From Hygrophila difformis (lineage: Eukaryota > Streptophyta > Magnoliopsida > Lamiales > Acanthaceae), in assembly GCA_030278955.1 (NCBI GenBank), contig JAOANR010000011.1:34438701-34502700 (forward strand): 64,000 bases of DNA. Reading direction: 5' to 3'. A program made the translations under genes and the position numbers. The first letter of the stretch is position 1; each line of letters opens with the position of its first letter. The notes under the pieces are model-generated. The model worked only from the letters and a program-made list of their open reading frames with translations, was not told the DNA's origin and made no database searches. This document shows positions 21,066 through 31,291 of the stretch, one piece after another.

Positions 21066-22308
21066 TGTTGGGAATTTTATAAAACCCTGTAAACAACAAT
21101 ATACAAATATCCCTGGAATAAAATTCTCTATCTAAATATTACAATGGATTTCCAATTTTAATATCCTTTCAAACAAAGAATAAGAAATTCTGGAACACAA
21201 GTTGGAATATAGCAGCAAGTGAGAGCAGCCTTAATCCCTCACTGTAGTCGTTCTCTCAAGGTTCCAGACTCTCCTCTTCATTCCTTTTCTTTCTACTCCC
21301 TTAGTGGTTGAGTGACTACGAACTTTGAGTGTAGTTCATGAGAGTGAGTAAAAGGGCGTGAGGGCTCTATTGAATATTATTCTGATGGTTGTCTTGTGCA
21401 CTATGAGAGGGAGTTTTTGGGGGTAGCGTCGTTGGGTAGTGGTTGTGGCTTGGTACCGTAGGTTTCCACCATTTTGAGGGTGTGAGCGAGAGCGTAGGAA
21501 GTTCTGTTGGGCTGTTCGGAGGTTGGTGTTAGAGGTGATTGAGCATCCATCATCTTCACCCTTGTGTCCAACGATTGCTCTTGGTTTGGGTACCACATTT
21601 GGGCATAATCTGAGCCCTATTTTCAAGGTGGAGCAATGTGATATGCCTTTGTGTTTAGCTATGTGTTTTATGTCATTGTTTTTAGCTTAGTGCTAGTTTT
21701 TGTTTACTTTGCTATGTGTCTGTATTTGCTTTGTGCTTGGTATTGCTTTGTGTTGTTGCTTTGCAACTGATAAGAACAGATACTTTGTGTGCCTTTGTGT
21801 GGTTTATTTTGTGTTGTGTTGCATTTTACTGTGTGTCGTCATGGTAAGTTGCATGTGCATGTTAGCGATATGATTGCGTTCCCAAACTAATACACCATTT
21901 GAGCAAATGGATCAACGGTCCAAAGTGAAGATTGTTGGGTTTTTTGGCCCATTGATTTTGGCTCGGCCCATGTGAGGTTAGAGTTTCACCTTGAACCCTA
22001 TAAAAGAGGTCCTCTCCCACATTTGGATAGAAATGGAATGGTAAGTGCAACAATCTCCCGATAATAGTTTTGTGGCTTCCAATGAACTTTGCATCTGCAA
22101 CCTATGATTGAGGTGAGGCGATGAAGGTGTGGTTGGATTGAGAGGTTGCTTCCATTGCTCTCTTGTTGGGTATAGATTATGTGTTTGGGTTCTCTGAGCC
22201 GAAATGTTACTAACTTTGTGTGTTAGTATTTATTTGAGTATTTTGCAAGGTTTAGGGCATTGGTTTGGTGGCTCGAGTGAATCCGTTCGGTCCGAGAATT
22301 TCCCAACA
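21066..22308. mobile_element. Solo LTR in left arm
   Basis: A 1,243-bp segment beginning TGTTGGGAATTTTATAAAAC and ending GAGAATTTCCCAACA, flanked by the 5-bp duplication CTAAC (21,061-21,065 and 22,309-22,313). TG...CA ends with a 5-bp duplication and no internal coding region fit a solo LTR, probably Copia-type judging by TGTTGGGA. It contains CTATAAAAGAGG near 21,999, a possible TATA box. Confidence 0.65.
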
Positions 22309-22472
22309 CTAACAATAAATAGTATGTAATTTATTAAGGAAATATTTGGTATTTGATTGGTGAGTTGGGTGCCCCAACATTTGTTGTGTGCATATAACGC
22401 CCGCTAAATAAAAAATCCCTCTAAATCCTTTCAATTCTTTTTATTTTCTTTGTAAAAAACACTCAGAGCACA

Positions 22473-22627
22473 TCTTTTTCATATCTCTACTTTTCCGTCC
22501 CTTTTCCTTCTTAAAGAAAAAGGGATTTGCAGATTTTTGATCGGGCTATTCCTCATGATATATTTTTGATCGGGCTATTCCTCATGACATATTTTTTGTG
22601 CAATATGTTAGTCTATTTGCAGATTTA
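22473..22627. other. Spacer of the giant inverted repeat
   Basis: Unique DNA between the arms. It holds a 28-29 bp unit twice in direct tandem (TTTTTGATCGGGCTATTCCT and on; 22,532-22,560 and 22,561-22,590) and a small hairpin (CCCTTTTCCTTCTT / AAGAAAAAGGG, about 22,499-22,524). Confidence 0.6.
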
Positions 22628-22788
22628 GTGCGGAGTGTTTTTTACAAAGAAAATGAAAAGAATTGAAGGGATTTAGAGGGATATTTTACTTAGAGGGTGT
22701 TATATGCACACAACAAATGTTGGGGCACCTAACTCACCAATCAAATACCAAATATTTCTTTAATAAATTACGTACTATTTATTGTTAG

Positions 22789-24001
22789 TGTTGGGAAATT
22801 CTCGGACCGAACGGATTCACTCGTGCCACCGAACCAATGTCCTAAACCTTGCAAAATACTCAAACAAATACTAACACACAAAGTTAGTAATATTTAGGCT
22901 CAGAGAGCCCCAAACACATATTCTATACCCAACCAGAGAGCAATGGAAGCAACCACTCAACCCAACCACACCGTCATCGCCTCACCTCAATCATAGGCTG
23001 CAGATGCAAGGTTCCGTGGAAGCCACAAAACTATTACGGGGAGATCGTTGCACTTACCGTTCCATTTCTATCCAAATGTGGGAGAGGACCTCTTCTATAG
23101 GGTTCAAGGTGAAACCCTAACCTCACATGGGCCAAGCCCAAATCAATGGGCCAAAAAACCCCAACAATCTCCACCTTGAACTATTGATCCATTTGCTCAA
23201 ATGATATATTTATTTGGGACACAATTATATAGCCAAACATGCACATGCAACTTACCATGAAGACACACAGTCGCATGCAATACAACATAAAATAAACCAT
23301 ACAAAGGCACACAAAGTATCTGTTCTTATCAGTTGCAAAGTAACAACACAAAGCAATACCAAGCACAAAGCAAATACAGACACATAGCAAAGTAAACAAA
23401 AACTAGCACTAAGCTAAACACAATGACATACAACACATAGCTAAACACAAAGGCATATCACATTGCTCCACCTTGAAATAGGGCTCAGATTATGACCAAA
23501 TATGGTATCTAAGCCAAGAGCAATTGTTGGACACAAGGGTGAAGATGATGGAAGCTCAATCACCCCTAACACCAACCTACGAGACAGCCCATCAACTTCC
23601 TACGCTCTTGCTCACACCCTCAAAATGGTGGAAACCTATGGTACCAAGCCACAACCACTACCCAAAGACGCTACCCCCAAAAACTCCCTTTGATAGTGCA
23701 CAAGACAGTCAGCAGAATAATATTCAATAGAGCCCTCGCACCCTTTCACTCACTCTCACGAACTACACTCAAAGTTCGTAGTCAATAGTGAGTAGGAGAG
23801 TCTGGAACCTTGAGAGAACGAAAACAGTGAGGGATTAAGGCTGCTCTCACTTGCTGCTATATTCCAACTTGTGTTCCGGGATTTCTTATTCTTGTTTGAG
23901 AGGATATTAAAATTGGAAATATATTGTAATAATTAGATAGAGAATGTTATTCCAGGGATATTTGTATATTGTTGTTTACAGGGTTTATAAAATTCCCAAC
24001 A
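22789..24001. mobile_element. Solo LTR in right arm (mirror copy)
   Basis: A 1,213-bp inverted copy of the left-arm LTR, from TGTTGGGAAATTCTCGG to AAATTCCCAACA, flanked by GTTAG on both sides (22,784-22,788 and 24,002-24,006). GTTAG is the reverse complement of CTAAC, so both arms descend from one insertion. Confidence 0.65.
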
Positions 24002-25164
24002 GTTAGAGAAACAAATTAATGAAGGCACTCAATAACTCCATACTTAAAAATAATGTTAAAGGCACATTACAAACAAATGTAGATATCAGAGGCACCCACC
24101 ATCTTCTTCATCTCTGCTTCTAAACCCTAACACCATAACTCCATTGCAACCAAAGCACACAACGAACTTTATAGATGGGTTGAATTGAGCCATCCCAAAG
24201 GCAATAAAACATGAAAGTAGATGGTTCCCAAGCTATTGTGGTGAAAAATATTGAAGTTTTGAAGCTTTTATTTGTTCCAATATGTTACCATTTTTCTCGT
24301 TGTTTCATTTTTGAAGTTGCATAATCGATCGTCGATGGCCGGCGAAGCTCACCATTTCGGCCACAGATGGCCGAAATATACAAGCAAAATCGCCCATCAT
24401 CGGCCGATGAAGGCGTAAAATAGGGGGAAAAAATATCATATTACAGTAGCCGGCCATGGATGGTCGTTTGTTTATGAAGGAGTTTGACCGGTGGTGGTCA
24501 TTTTTGTCTAAATTAATGTTTTTTATATTGCAATGGTATTATATCCGTATCTGCAATTGGCTCACAATCATAATAATAAAATACACATAGTACTTTTATT
24601 ATTATGATAGATTCAAACAGTAACAATATATTTCAGCAATTGAAATCCATTCTCTTGAAATGACTCGATCCAAATAGATATTACTTCATCACCAATCAAT
24701 TGATGAACATAATCTCCAATTCTACTTGTTTTCTCTTCGGGACATGCCTACACTGAAATTCTATTTATTTGTCGTGGAAGATGGAGCTTGCATGAATGGA
24801 GTGGGTGCTTTGGTCTCTTAGAACGGGTTTCTTGCAAATGGATGGGGAATGAGTTTGAATGTTGTTGGATGACCTAAATTTGGTGTTGAGACAGTAATCT
24901 CTGAAACTCTGAAAAAGGGTATGTTTTGGTATTTAACTTGTGGGTGCCCCAACATTGCAACATTGTATACTTTTACTTCCTAGGTGCCCATAAAATTGGG
25001 CCTTTGCAGTGTTTATTGGGTGCATATATCCACGACGATTTTACTTTCTTCTTCTCTCAGGCCAAAATGAATCGAAGCTGAATAGAAAAAAAATATGTAA
25101 TTACTATACGATCCTTATTTCACATTCACCATTTTTTATAGTATAATATTAAGTATAAGTACTA

Positions 25165-25426
25165 CTACCTTCGTTTCTAAATAAATGACATATTCCTCAT
25201 TTCACGCAATTCAACATATATTTTAATTCTTAATAACTCAAATTGTATACATGTAAAAATTATAAAGATTTGATATTCTAAAACTACGTTAGTAGACGAA
25301 TTCAAAAAGATCTTACTTCACTATATTTTTCTTATTTAATTGTGCTAAATTTTTTTTTATTAAAGTTACTAAATGAACAGTGACAAAAACCCCGTATCAC
25401 TACCACTTATTTAAGAACAGAGAAAG
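25165..25426. mobile_element. Stowaway-type MITE in right arm
   Basis: The mirror copy of the left-arm MITE, about 262 bp. It starts CTACCTTCGTTTCTAAATAA and ends in TTTAAGAACAGAGAAAG with TA at both borders. It is present because the arm was duplicated, not through a second insertion. Confidence 0.7.
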
Positions 25427-25573
25427 TATTAACTAATGATGACAAAATTATAAAATAGACATTTTACTTTATTTTCCATCCAACTAAAGAACATAATTTT
25501 GCCTTTCATTTCCTTTCCATTCCTTTCATCTCAAGAACATACATACAATTATCATCCATATGAACATCAATTC

Positions 25574-25936
25574 AGCATGTCGAATGTTTTTTTATCAAAG
25601 CATCATAGTCCCAAAAGAATAAAGCACTCAAAGCAGTGAATTGAAGCTTATGCTTTTGATCAGACATGTCGAATGCTTTTGATCAAATCATCATAGTCCC
25701 AAAAGAATAAAGCACTCAAGGCAGTGAATTGAAGTTTATGCTTTTGAGTCAACAGCATAATACTCAAAAGCATGAGCTTCAATTCACAGCCTTGAGTGCT
25801 TTATTCTTTTGGGACTATGATGATTTGAGCAAAAGTATTCGACATGTCTGATCAAAAGCATAAACTTCAATTCATTGCCTTGAGTGCTTTATTCTTTTGG
25901 GACTATGATGATTTCATCAAAAGCATTCGACATGTC
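25574..25936 (-). repeat. Four-copy foldback of the DUF632 gene's coding end
   Basis: An 85-90 bp unit covers the gene's last 16 codons, its stop and about 40 bp beyond. It occurs in sense at 25,849-25,936 (the gene itself) and 25,764-25,848, then in antisense at 25,664-25,748 and 25,574-25,662, with about 15 bp between the two halves. The copies share ACATGTCGAATGCTTTTGAT, AAATCATCATAGTCCCAAAA and GAATAAAGCACTCAAGGC. A read-through transcript of the gene would form a hairpin with a stem of about 170-180 bp containing its own coding end. Two more degenerate units lie in the left arm at about 19,350-19,490. Confidence 0.8.
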
Positions 25937-26648
25937 TGAACTGAAGTTTTGCAGGGCCTCTAATACCGGAATAAGTCCCTGTTGGATCAAATTATGTGCA
26001 GCAGCTTCTAGTTCTTTTCTTGCCACCTCATGCTTCAGATATGCTTCTTTGTGCTTGATTCTGTTAGTCCTCAAGCTCAAGTACCGTGCGTGCACGGAGG
26101 AAAATCTGGGATCAATTTTAGCACTGGATGAGGCAACATCAAGTGCTTTAACAAAAGATGCATACTCTTCTGAACTAATGCCAGACTCCATGCACACCTT
26201 CTCAAGCTCTTTCACATAGTAACTGGAGAGATAGTCCATTATCAACCTCTGATGTTGCTGCTCGCACAATCGTTTCCGCAGTAGCTGAAGCAGCAGAATC
26301 AAATTGTTTAAGGCTTGTATTACTTGAACAGATAAGACTGACTCAACCAAGTTACTCCATCTGTTGCACATGTCTAGCAATTCCAGTGTTGAGGGGCTGC
26401 TCTGATGTGCTGTATTATTAGGTGGAAGGAATTTTGCGATCCAACTCTTCAAAAGATTTGCAAATATTCTATGGCTTGAGATCCACTTCAAGAAGGCCTT
26501 CTTAAGTTTTGTAACCTCAATTTCCAGCCCTTGAATTGCCTTCAAGCTTGAATAACTGCACCTTATTTGTGCATTTGTTTGGACCTTCATTATGGCACAA
26601 ACTTGTTTCTTGTGAGACCCATGCAATCTCTTCCACATTTGATGGAAT
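25889..26648 (-). CDS. DUF630-DUF632 protein, exon 4 (C-terminus)
   Basis: Last coding exon, 760 nt, from a CTGCAG acceptor at 26,649 to TAA at 25,889-25,891. With the split codon from exon 3 it reads RFHQMWKRLHGSHKKQ, the conserved Trp region of the DUF632 domain, then KLKKAFLKWISSHRIFANLL, LLDMCNRWSNLVESV, and a long helical stretch (HARYLSLRTNRIKHKEAYLK, HEVARKELEAAAHNLIQQGL). The end, LQNFSSDMSNAFDEIIIVPKE, is family-like, so the coding end is host-derived even though the same DNA is repeated downstream. No frameshift or stop is seen. Confidence 0.88.
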
Positions 26649-27429
26649 CTGCAGATTGATAAAAATTACAGTGTGAATTCATTGATTAAAGAAGAAAACA
26701 ACATGTTATCTATATATTCAGAGTCTGTAACTCTGAATTTGCAGAATCTGCACAAATATATATTCGAACAGATCAGATTGAAAAAGCTATTTTCCCAAAC
26801 CGTATCAAGATTCCTGAAAACATGTAATGAAAATAAAAGCAGTTTCATACTCATTCATGACCAAAAAGACTGGCTCAAATAACCAAATCATTAACCATAG
26901 TTAGCCTAAATATTGATATTTACATCAGGTTTTTGCCAAATTCAAATAATATCAGAAATCAAAATCTATATGATTTTTGCGTTACTGTTACCCAAAAATT
27001 TATATGATTTAAAAACCGCATTTAAGCACTACATGCAATGAAAATAATCATAGTTACATATGCAAACTCAAAGCAGCAAAAAATTTAACGCATCTGTTAT
27101 ACATATAACAGAGAAGTAGCTGACGAATTAAAGGCTCCCAATGACAAAAGATCACAAAATAGAAATTTATTTGGCAACACCTTAAATATTTGGTATTTCA
27201 TGTGTACATCACAATATACCTATGTGAATGTATAAATAAATAACTTCCTTTCTGTCAACTGTTTATGACCATTCTTAGAACATCTTAAATTAGAATTCAA
27301 TTAAACCATATTCTTCAATTATTTAGCTAAATAAAAAATGGTAAACCAACATAGGGACAAGGTTTGAAAATGAGGGTGAAATGCCATTTTTCATATTGCA
27401 CCGTGCAAATAGAAATAACTTCTCGATAC
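26649..27429 (-). other. Intron 3 of the DUF630-DUF632 gene
   Basis: 781 bp, GT...AG (GTATCG donor, CTGCAG acceptor), AT-rich. Nothing else is recognised; the short ORFs in it are chance. Confidence 0.85.
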
Positions 27430-27653
27430 CTTTGAATCAAATCACATATGAGGGGATACAATTCTTCATCCCTTATGCCATGCACCCTTGTAGCTATCCC
27501 TTCAACCACAATGAAAGCTACTCTTATTCTTGCAATAAGCTTTTCCATGGATGCATCACTAGTATCCACTCTCGAAGGCTGAACCCCTTTATCGCAAAGC
27601 TCTTTCAGTTTTCTCTGCCCCTTGTCCAAGGCGCGCTGAACTTTTTCTTGAAC
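27430..27653 (-). CDS. DUF630-DUF632 protein, exon 3
   Basis: 224 nt between acceptor ATGTAG and donor AAAG|GTATCG. It encodes VQEKVQRALDKGQRKLKELC, then DTSDASMEKLIARIRVAFIV and RVHGIRDEELYPLICDLIQ. This is the middle of the DUF632 domain, with its usual pattern of a Lys-rich helix, D-A-S residues and the RDEEL-P motif. The start is in phase with exon 2 (…LHREVK|VQEK) and the last codon is split 2+1 with exon 4. Confidence 0.9.
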
Positions 27654-28639
27654 CTACATATTACAGGTATAATTAATTTGATGATCTTTATTTTAAAAGA
27701 GCATAGCAAGAAATAACCTAACTCTAAGAAAAATAATAATGTTAATGATTAACAAATTACGTAAATTATAATTGTGGTTAAGCTTATGCATTTATATACA
27801 ACAATGTACAACAATGAGCATTGTGGAGGTTCCAACCCAAAACCAACTGACAATTGATCAAAAACTTCGCTATAATACATAAAATTGAGAATGATTATTT
27901 TGCCCGTTTATTATGGAACAAATACCTAGTCAACCTTAACGTACTTTGGAACAAAACCAATCATTATTAATGTATGATACTTCCCATATTGCAAAATATT
28001 ACTCAAATCATTTTGGGGAAAAAAGCATGAATAACATCAGAAGCCCGAATACTAAATAAGATTAATATATGGCATCATGTTATATTCCTTTAGCAGATTA
28101 AACAATGCCATTAACTCCAAATTTTGGTATCCATGTAAGCAATTGCAAAATCCACCAGCTTAAACAAGAAACATGACCGCTTGAAACGATGTCATGATGA
28201 GATCCACATTAAGCAGGGACCTTTAAATAATGAATATATATTTCCCCTAGATTACATGAATTAAATGTGTAGAAAGATAAAGTGAACAACTGGGAAAGGA
28301 AAAAAGAACAAAAAAATGTAGCAAACATGAAATGGCCACTCATTAACAAATTAGGCCAAAGCTATTATTGCAATTCTATGATACTCAACATCCAAATGTT
28401 GAGGACATGGTTGTTATGGTTAAACCATGCCGATGTGGTGATCTTTACCACCACACACAGTTGACTCACCATGCCGCAGTGGCAGAAACAGAAGGCAGTG
28501 CTGACAACCGAGACAAAAACATTAGAAGGATGAAGGAGAAAAGAGACACAAGGAGAGCACATGAACAAGATCAAAGGGCTTACCAGCAGCAGCACAGGCA
28601 ATTGAGGCTGCGGCGGATGAAGATGGGCACTGCACTGAC

Positions 28640-28700
28640 TTACATCTAGGGTTTGTGGTAGAGAAGGTATAATGTACTGTGTATATATAGATATTCCCAA
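28640..28700 (-). promoter_or_regulatory. Promoter-like patch inside intron 2
   Basis: On the minus strand CTATATATACACAGTAC is followed about 25 bp later by AAACCCTAG, a telo-box-like element common near plant start sites. Next comes a short G+C-richer block ending GCTGCTG|GTAAGC, like a first exon with a donor. No long coding frame follows. It may be a captured promoter fragment or chance. Confidence 0.25.
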
Positions 28701-28905
28701 ATGGGCTAGGGTTGGAAATCGGGCGAAACTTAATAGGGCCGAAAATATCTAACTTGGGCTGATATTAATCTCGAGAATCTACTACTGTGTATATATATAT
28801 ATATATATATATTTCCAAAATGGCTAGGGTTGGAAATCGGGCGAAACTTAATAAGGCCAAAAATAATCTAACTTGGGCTGATATTAATTTCGAGAATCTA
28901 CCCTT
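28670..28905. repeat. Tandem duplication of ~120 bp
   Basis: Two copies sharing GGCTAGGGTTGGAAATCGGG and CTAACTTGGGCTGATATTAA, starting near 28,670 and 28,788. They are separated by a (TA) run in the second copy and are about 95% alike by eye. Confidence 0.8.
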
Positions 28906-29508
28906 TTTGGAAGGAGTATGCAAACTATTATGAAATTCTAAATTCTAATATTTACTTATCCTCGCGTAGTCATGTTGGTGGTTTGGTAGCCCACAAGCAA
29001 CATGCTGAGACAGCCCGCCATAACAACCCTGGTTGAAGAAGTTTCACCTTGTTCATTGTGCTAAAATTTAAGTGACTGAATTTTCTTGCAAATAAAAGCT
29101 GTTTAAAGCAGCACCTAAGCAAATTATGTTGATGGTACACAAACAGATATTACAAGGAAAAAAGAAAAAAAATAAAAATAAAAAAACCGATAAACCAATG
29201 GAACACAATTTACTTTTTGGGTATGGTTTTCCATTCAATCAATGCACAGTCTGCCGTTAATATGCATCAATCTTTGCACATAGTTGTCCTCCAGATGCAT
29301 ATCTAGGGTGTGCATCAAATTTAACTTGGCTTTTCTTAGGTATTTTGATTTCGACACCACCCAAATAGGAATTGGAAACACCTAATATCAAATCCAATTT
29401 CTGTCTGTATTCGGCCAAATATTTTGTTCAGATTTTAGATCTGGGAGGGATATATAGGAGAACTAGAATTAAATTTCAAATGAGTTTGACAGTAACCTAA
29501 AGAGCTAC

Positions 29509-29554
<46 letters not shown>

Positions 29555-31286
29555 CAAATCTGAGCTGTATAAATGGTCATAGCTTTCAATGAAATTTCAT
29601 GTCCTTGGAATTCTAATAAAAGGTCAGAATTATCCCCAACGTATTAAAACACAACAAGCTGGGCAATTGGGAAATTCGCGTTTCCTGGTGGTGCACTATT
29701 TTTTTCTTTTTTTTGACATCTGATTCCATAATTAAAGTAGTGGGCTAAATCAGACTTTTAGTATCTGCTGTGCATTCTTTATAGGTAATATCCAGAAGAT
29801 TTGCTCAAGTGGTTGCTTGATAAGGCCACAGATGCTCTTTGGTGTCTTCTCATTATTCATAACAAAGCAGGTGGTGTCATGCAAGTTGTAGATACTCATG
29901 AAGGTTATACATGGGCGATGGTTTCATTAGCGGAATATCCACAGTGTTCTTTCTTATCCAGGAACATTTCTAGTTTAGTTTTGTCGGTCGTGGCAAGGCT
30001 AACTTCTGTTACTCTGTTGATATTGAACTAATTTTTTGGTGTTCTCTGTTCTTTTGGTAGAACTAGTTCTGCTGTTTTGAACATATTCCATGCAACATAA
30101 TATTTTAACTTCCAAAACAGAGTTGGATATTCCAGAACGTGTATCATCATAACTCATAAAGTTCTATTTGCTCTAATAATTAAGGGCATGGTTAGTATTA
30201 AATCCTACAATAAGCATTGCTGCTTATTAAAATTTAAAATACACCAGCTATAGGAACTGAAATTATTCATATGAACATGATAGAGATTTTAGATAATACT
30301 CACAGCAACTGTAATACAACATGTTCTCACTGCTAACAACACCTCGCCTATGGTCTCAACTATTTAGAAACATATAATATCATTCTACAACTTTTCCAAC
30401 TTGTTTTAAACATTTAGCTAATTGATATAGCTTTGTCACTTTAGTTCAGGGTATAATGTCTTTCTGCAGTTCTCTCTGTGCATGTGCGTGTGTGTGTACT
30501 CATAAAGTATTTTGTATATAATTAAGGGCGTGGTTAGTCATAAAATATTACATTACAACACACACGCACAAAAAAATGCAGCCAGGGTCCAAGACGCCAT
30601 GAAATTTCATTATTAAATCGAGTACCTAAATATTAATAATGCCAAACCTCATACAATACACATAGTCAAACATCTTAACCTCAACCTACAGCACACACTA
30701 GAAGCCTGAGATCACATATGAAAGTTGTAACAACAATTTTAAATATAATTCCATATCTACGAAAACAACTTTACAGTATAAAGTATTATAAATCACAGGA
30801 CTAAAAACTGAATAGAATAAAAACATAGAAATTAATAAGTGATTAAATTGAAAATTGAAAAGGAGTTAAAGATTTAATACGGAAAAGAAAGAGAAGGTTT
30901 ATTCAAGAATCTTGCTGATAGCAAAATCAATAAATATTATGCGGGAGGAGCAACCAAATGGTCAACAATTTCCGTGATATTCAATAAAAATATAAAAAGA
31001 TAGAGGTTTTGTTCGTATCATCCTATTGGTGTTGCTATTCTATCACTTGTTGCCAAAGACACATGGAGGCTGTGTTTATTAGCATATTTTTAAGATAGTT
31101 ATGCCTTATATAACTATAGTATTTTTCTTTATCATGTCTAGGATTTCCTTTCATATTGCATCTTAAGAAGCTATGCATCTTATCTTGTACTCAACTATTG
31201 AACTTTTCTAAAATTAAATAACTTGATTTTTCCGAGAAAAAAAAACGAACAAAAATACTTTATAGATATGAAGCTAATAATTTAGT
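28906..31286. other. Intron 2 DNA, no gene seen
   Basis: AT-rich sequence. A (GA)20 microsatellite lies at 29,512-29,551. A plus-strand frame at 29,801-30,031 (LLKWLLDKATDALWCLLIIH, then MQVVDTHEGYTWAMV) reads open for 76 codons but matches nothing I know and lies antisense in the intron. I see no element boundaries elsewhere in this stretch. Confidence 0.5.
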
Positions 31287-31291
31287 GTTTC

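Larger units (their letters stand above)
19310..25765. repeat. Giant inverted repeat: two ~3.1-kb arms, 155-bp spacer
   Basis: Left arm 19,310-22,472 and right arm 22,628-25,765 are reverse complements, roughly 90% identical by eye, with small indels along the whole length. Both arms hold, at matching places, the same Stowaway MITE and the same 1.2-kb TG...CA solo LTR with the same target duplication. The palindrome was therefore made, or homogenised, after those insertions. Inside each arm a TIR-like pair (GTTATATGCACCCAA near 20,032 and GTGTGCATATAAC near 22,385; mirrored at about 22,695 and 25,025) suggests an inner DNA transposon of about 2.4 kb. The right arm ends in repeats derived from the DUF632 gene's last codons. 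ORFs in it are short and fit no protein. Confidence 0.85.

Noticed and set aside
19310..25765. Inverted repeat as an assembly artefact
   Set aside because: The arms differ at many positions and by indels, and the spacer is unique, so a duplicated-contig error is unlikely, though long reads should confirm.
28365..28700. 93- and 111-codon ORFs on opposite strands
   Set aside because: Mutually overlapping, repetitive His/Gln or hydrophobic composition, and inside an intron.
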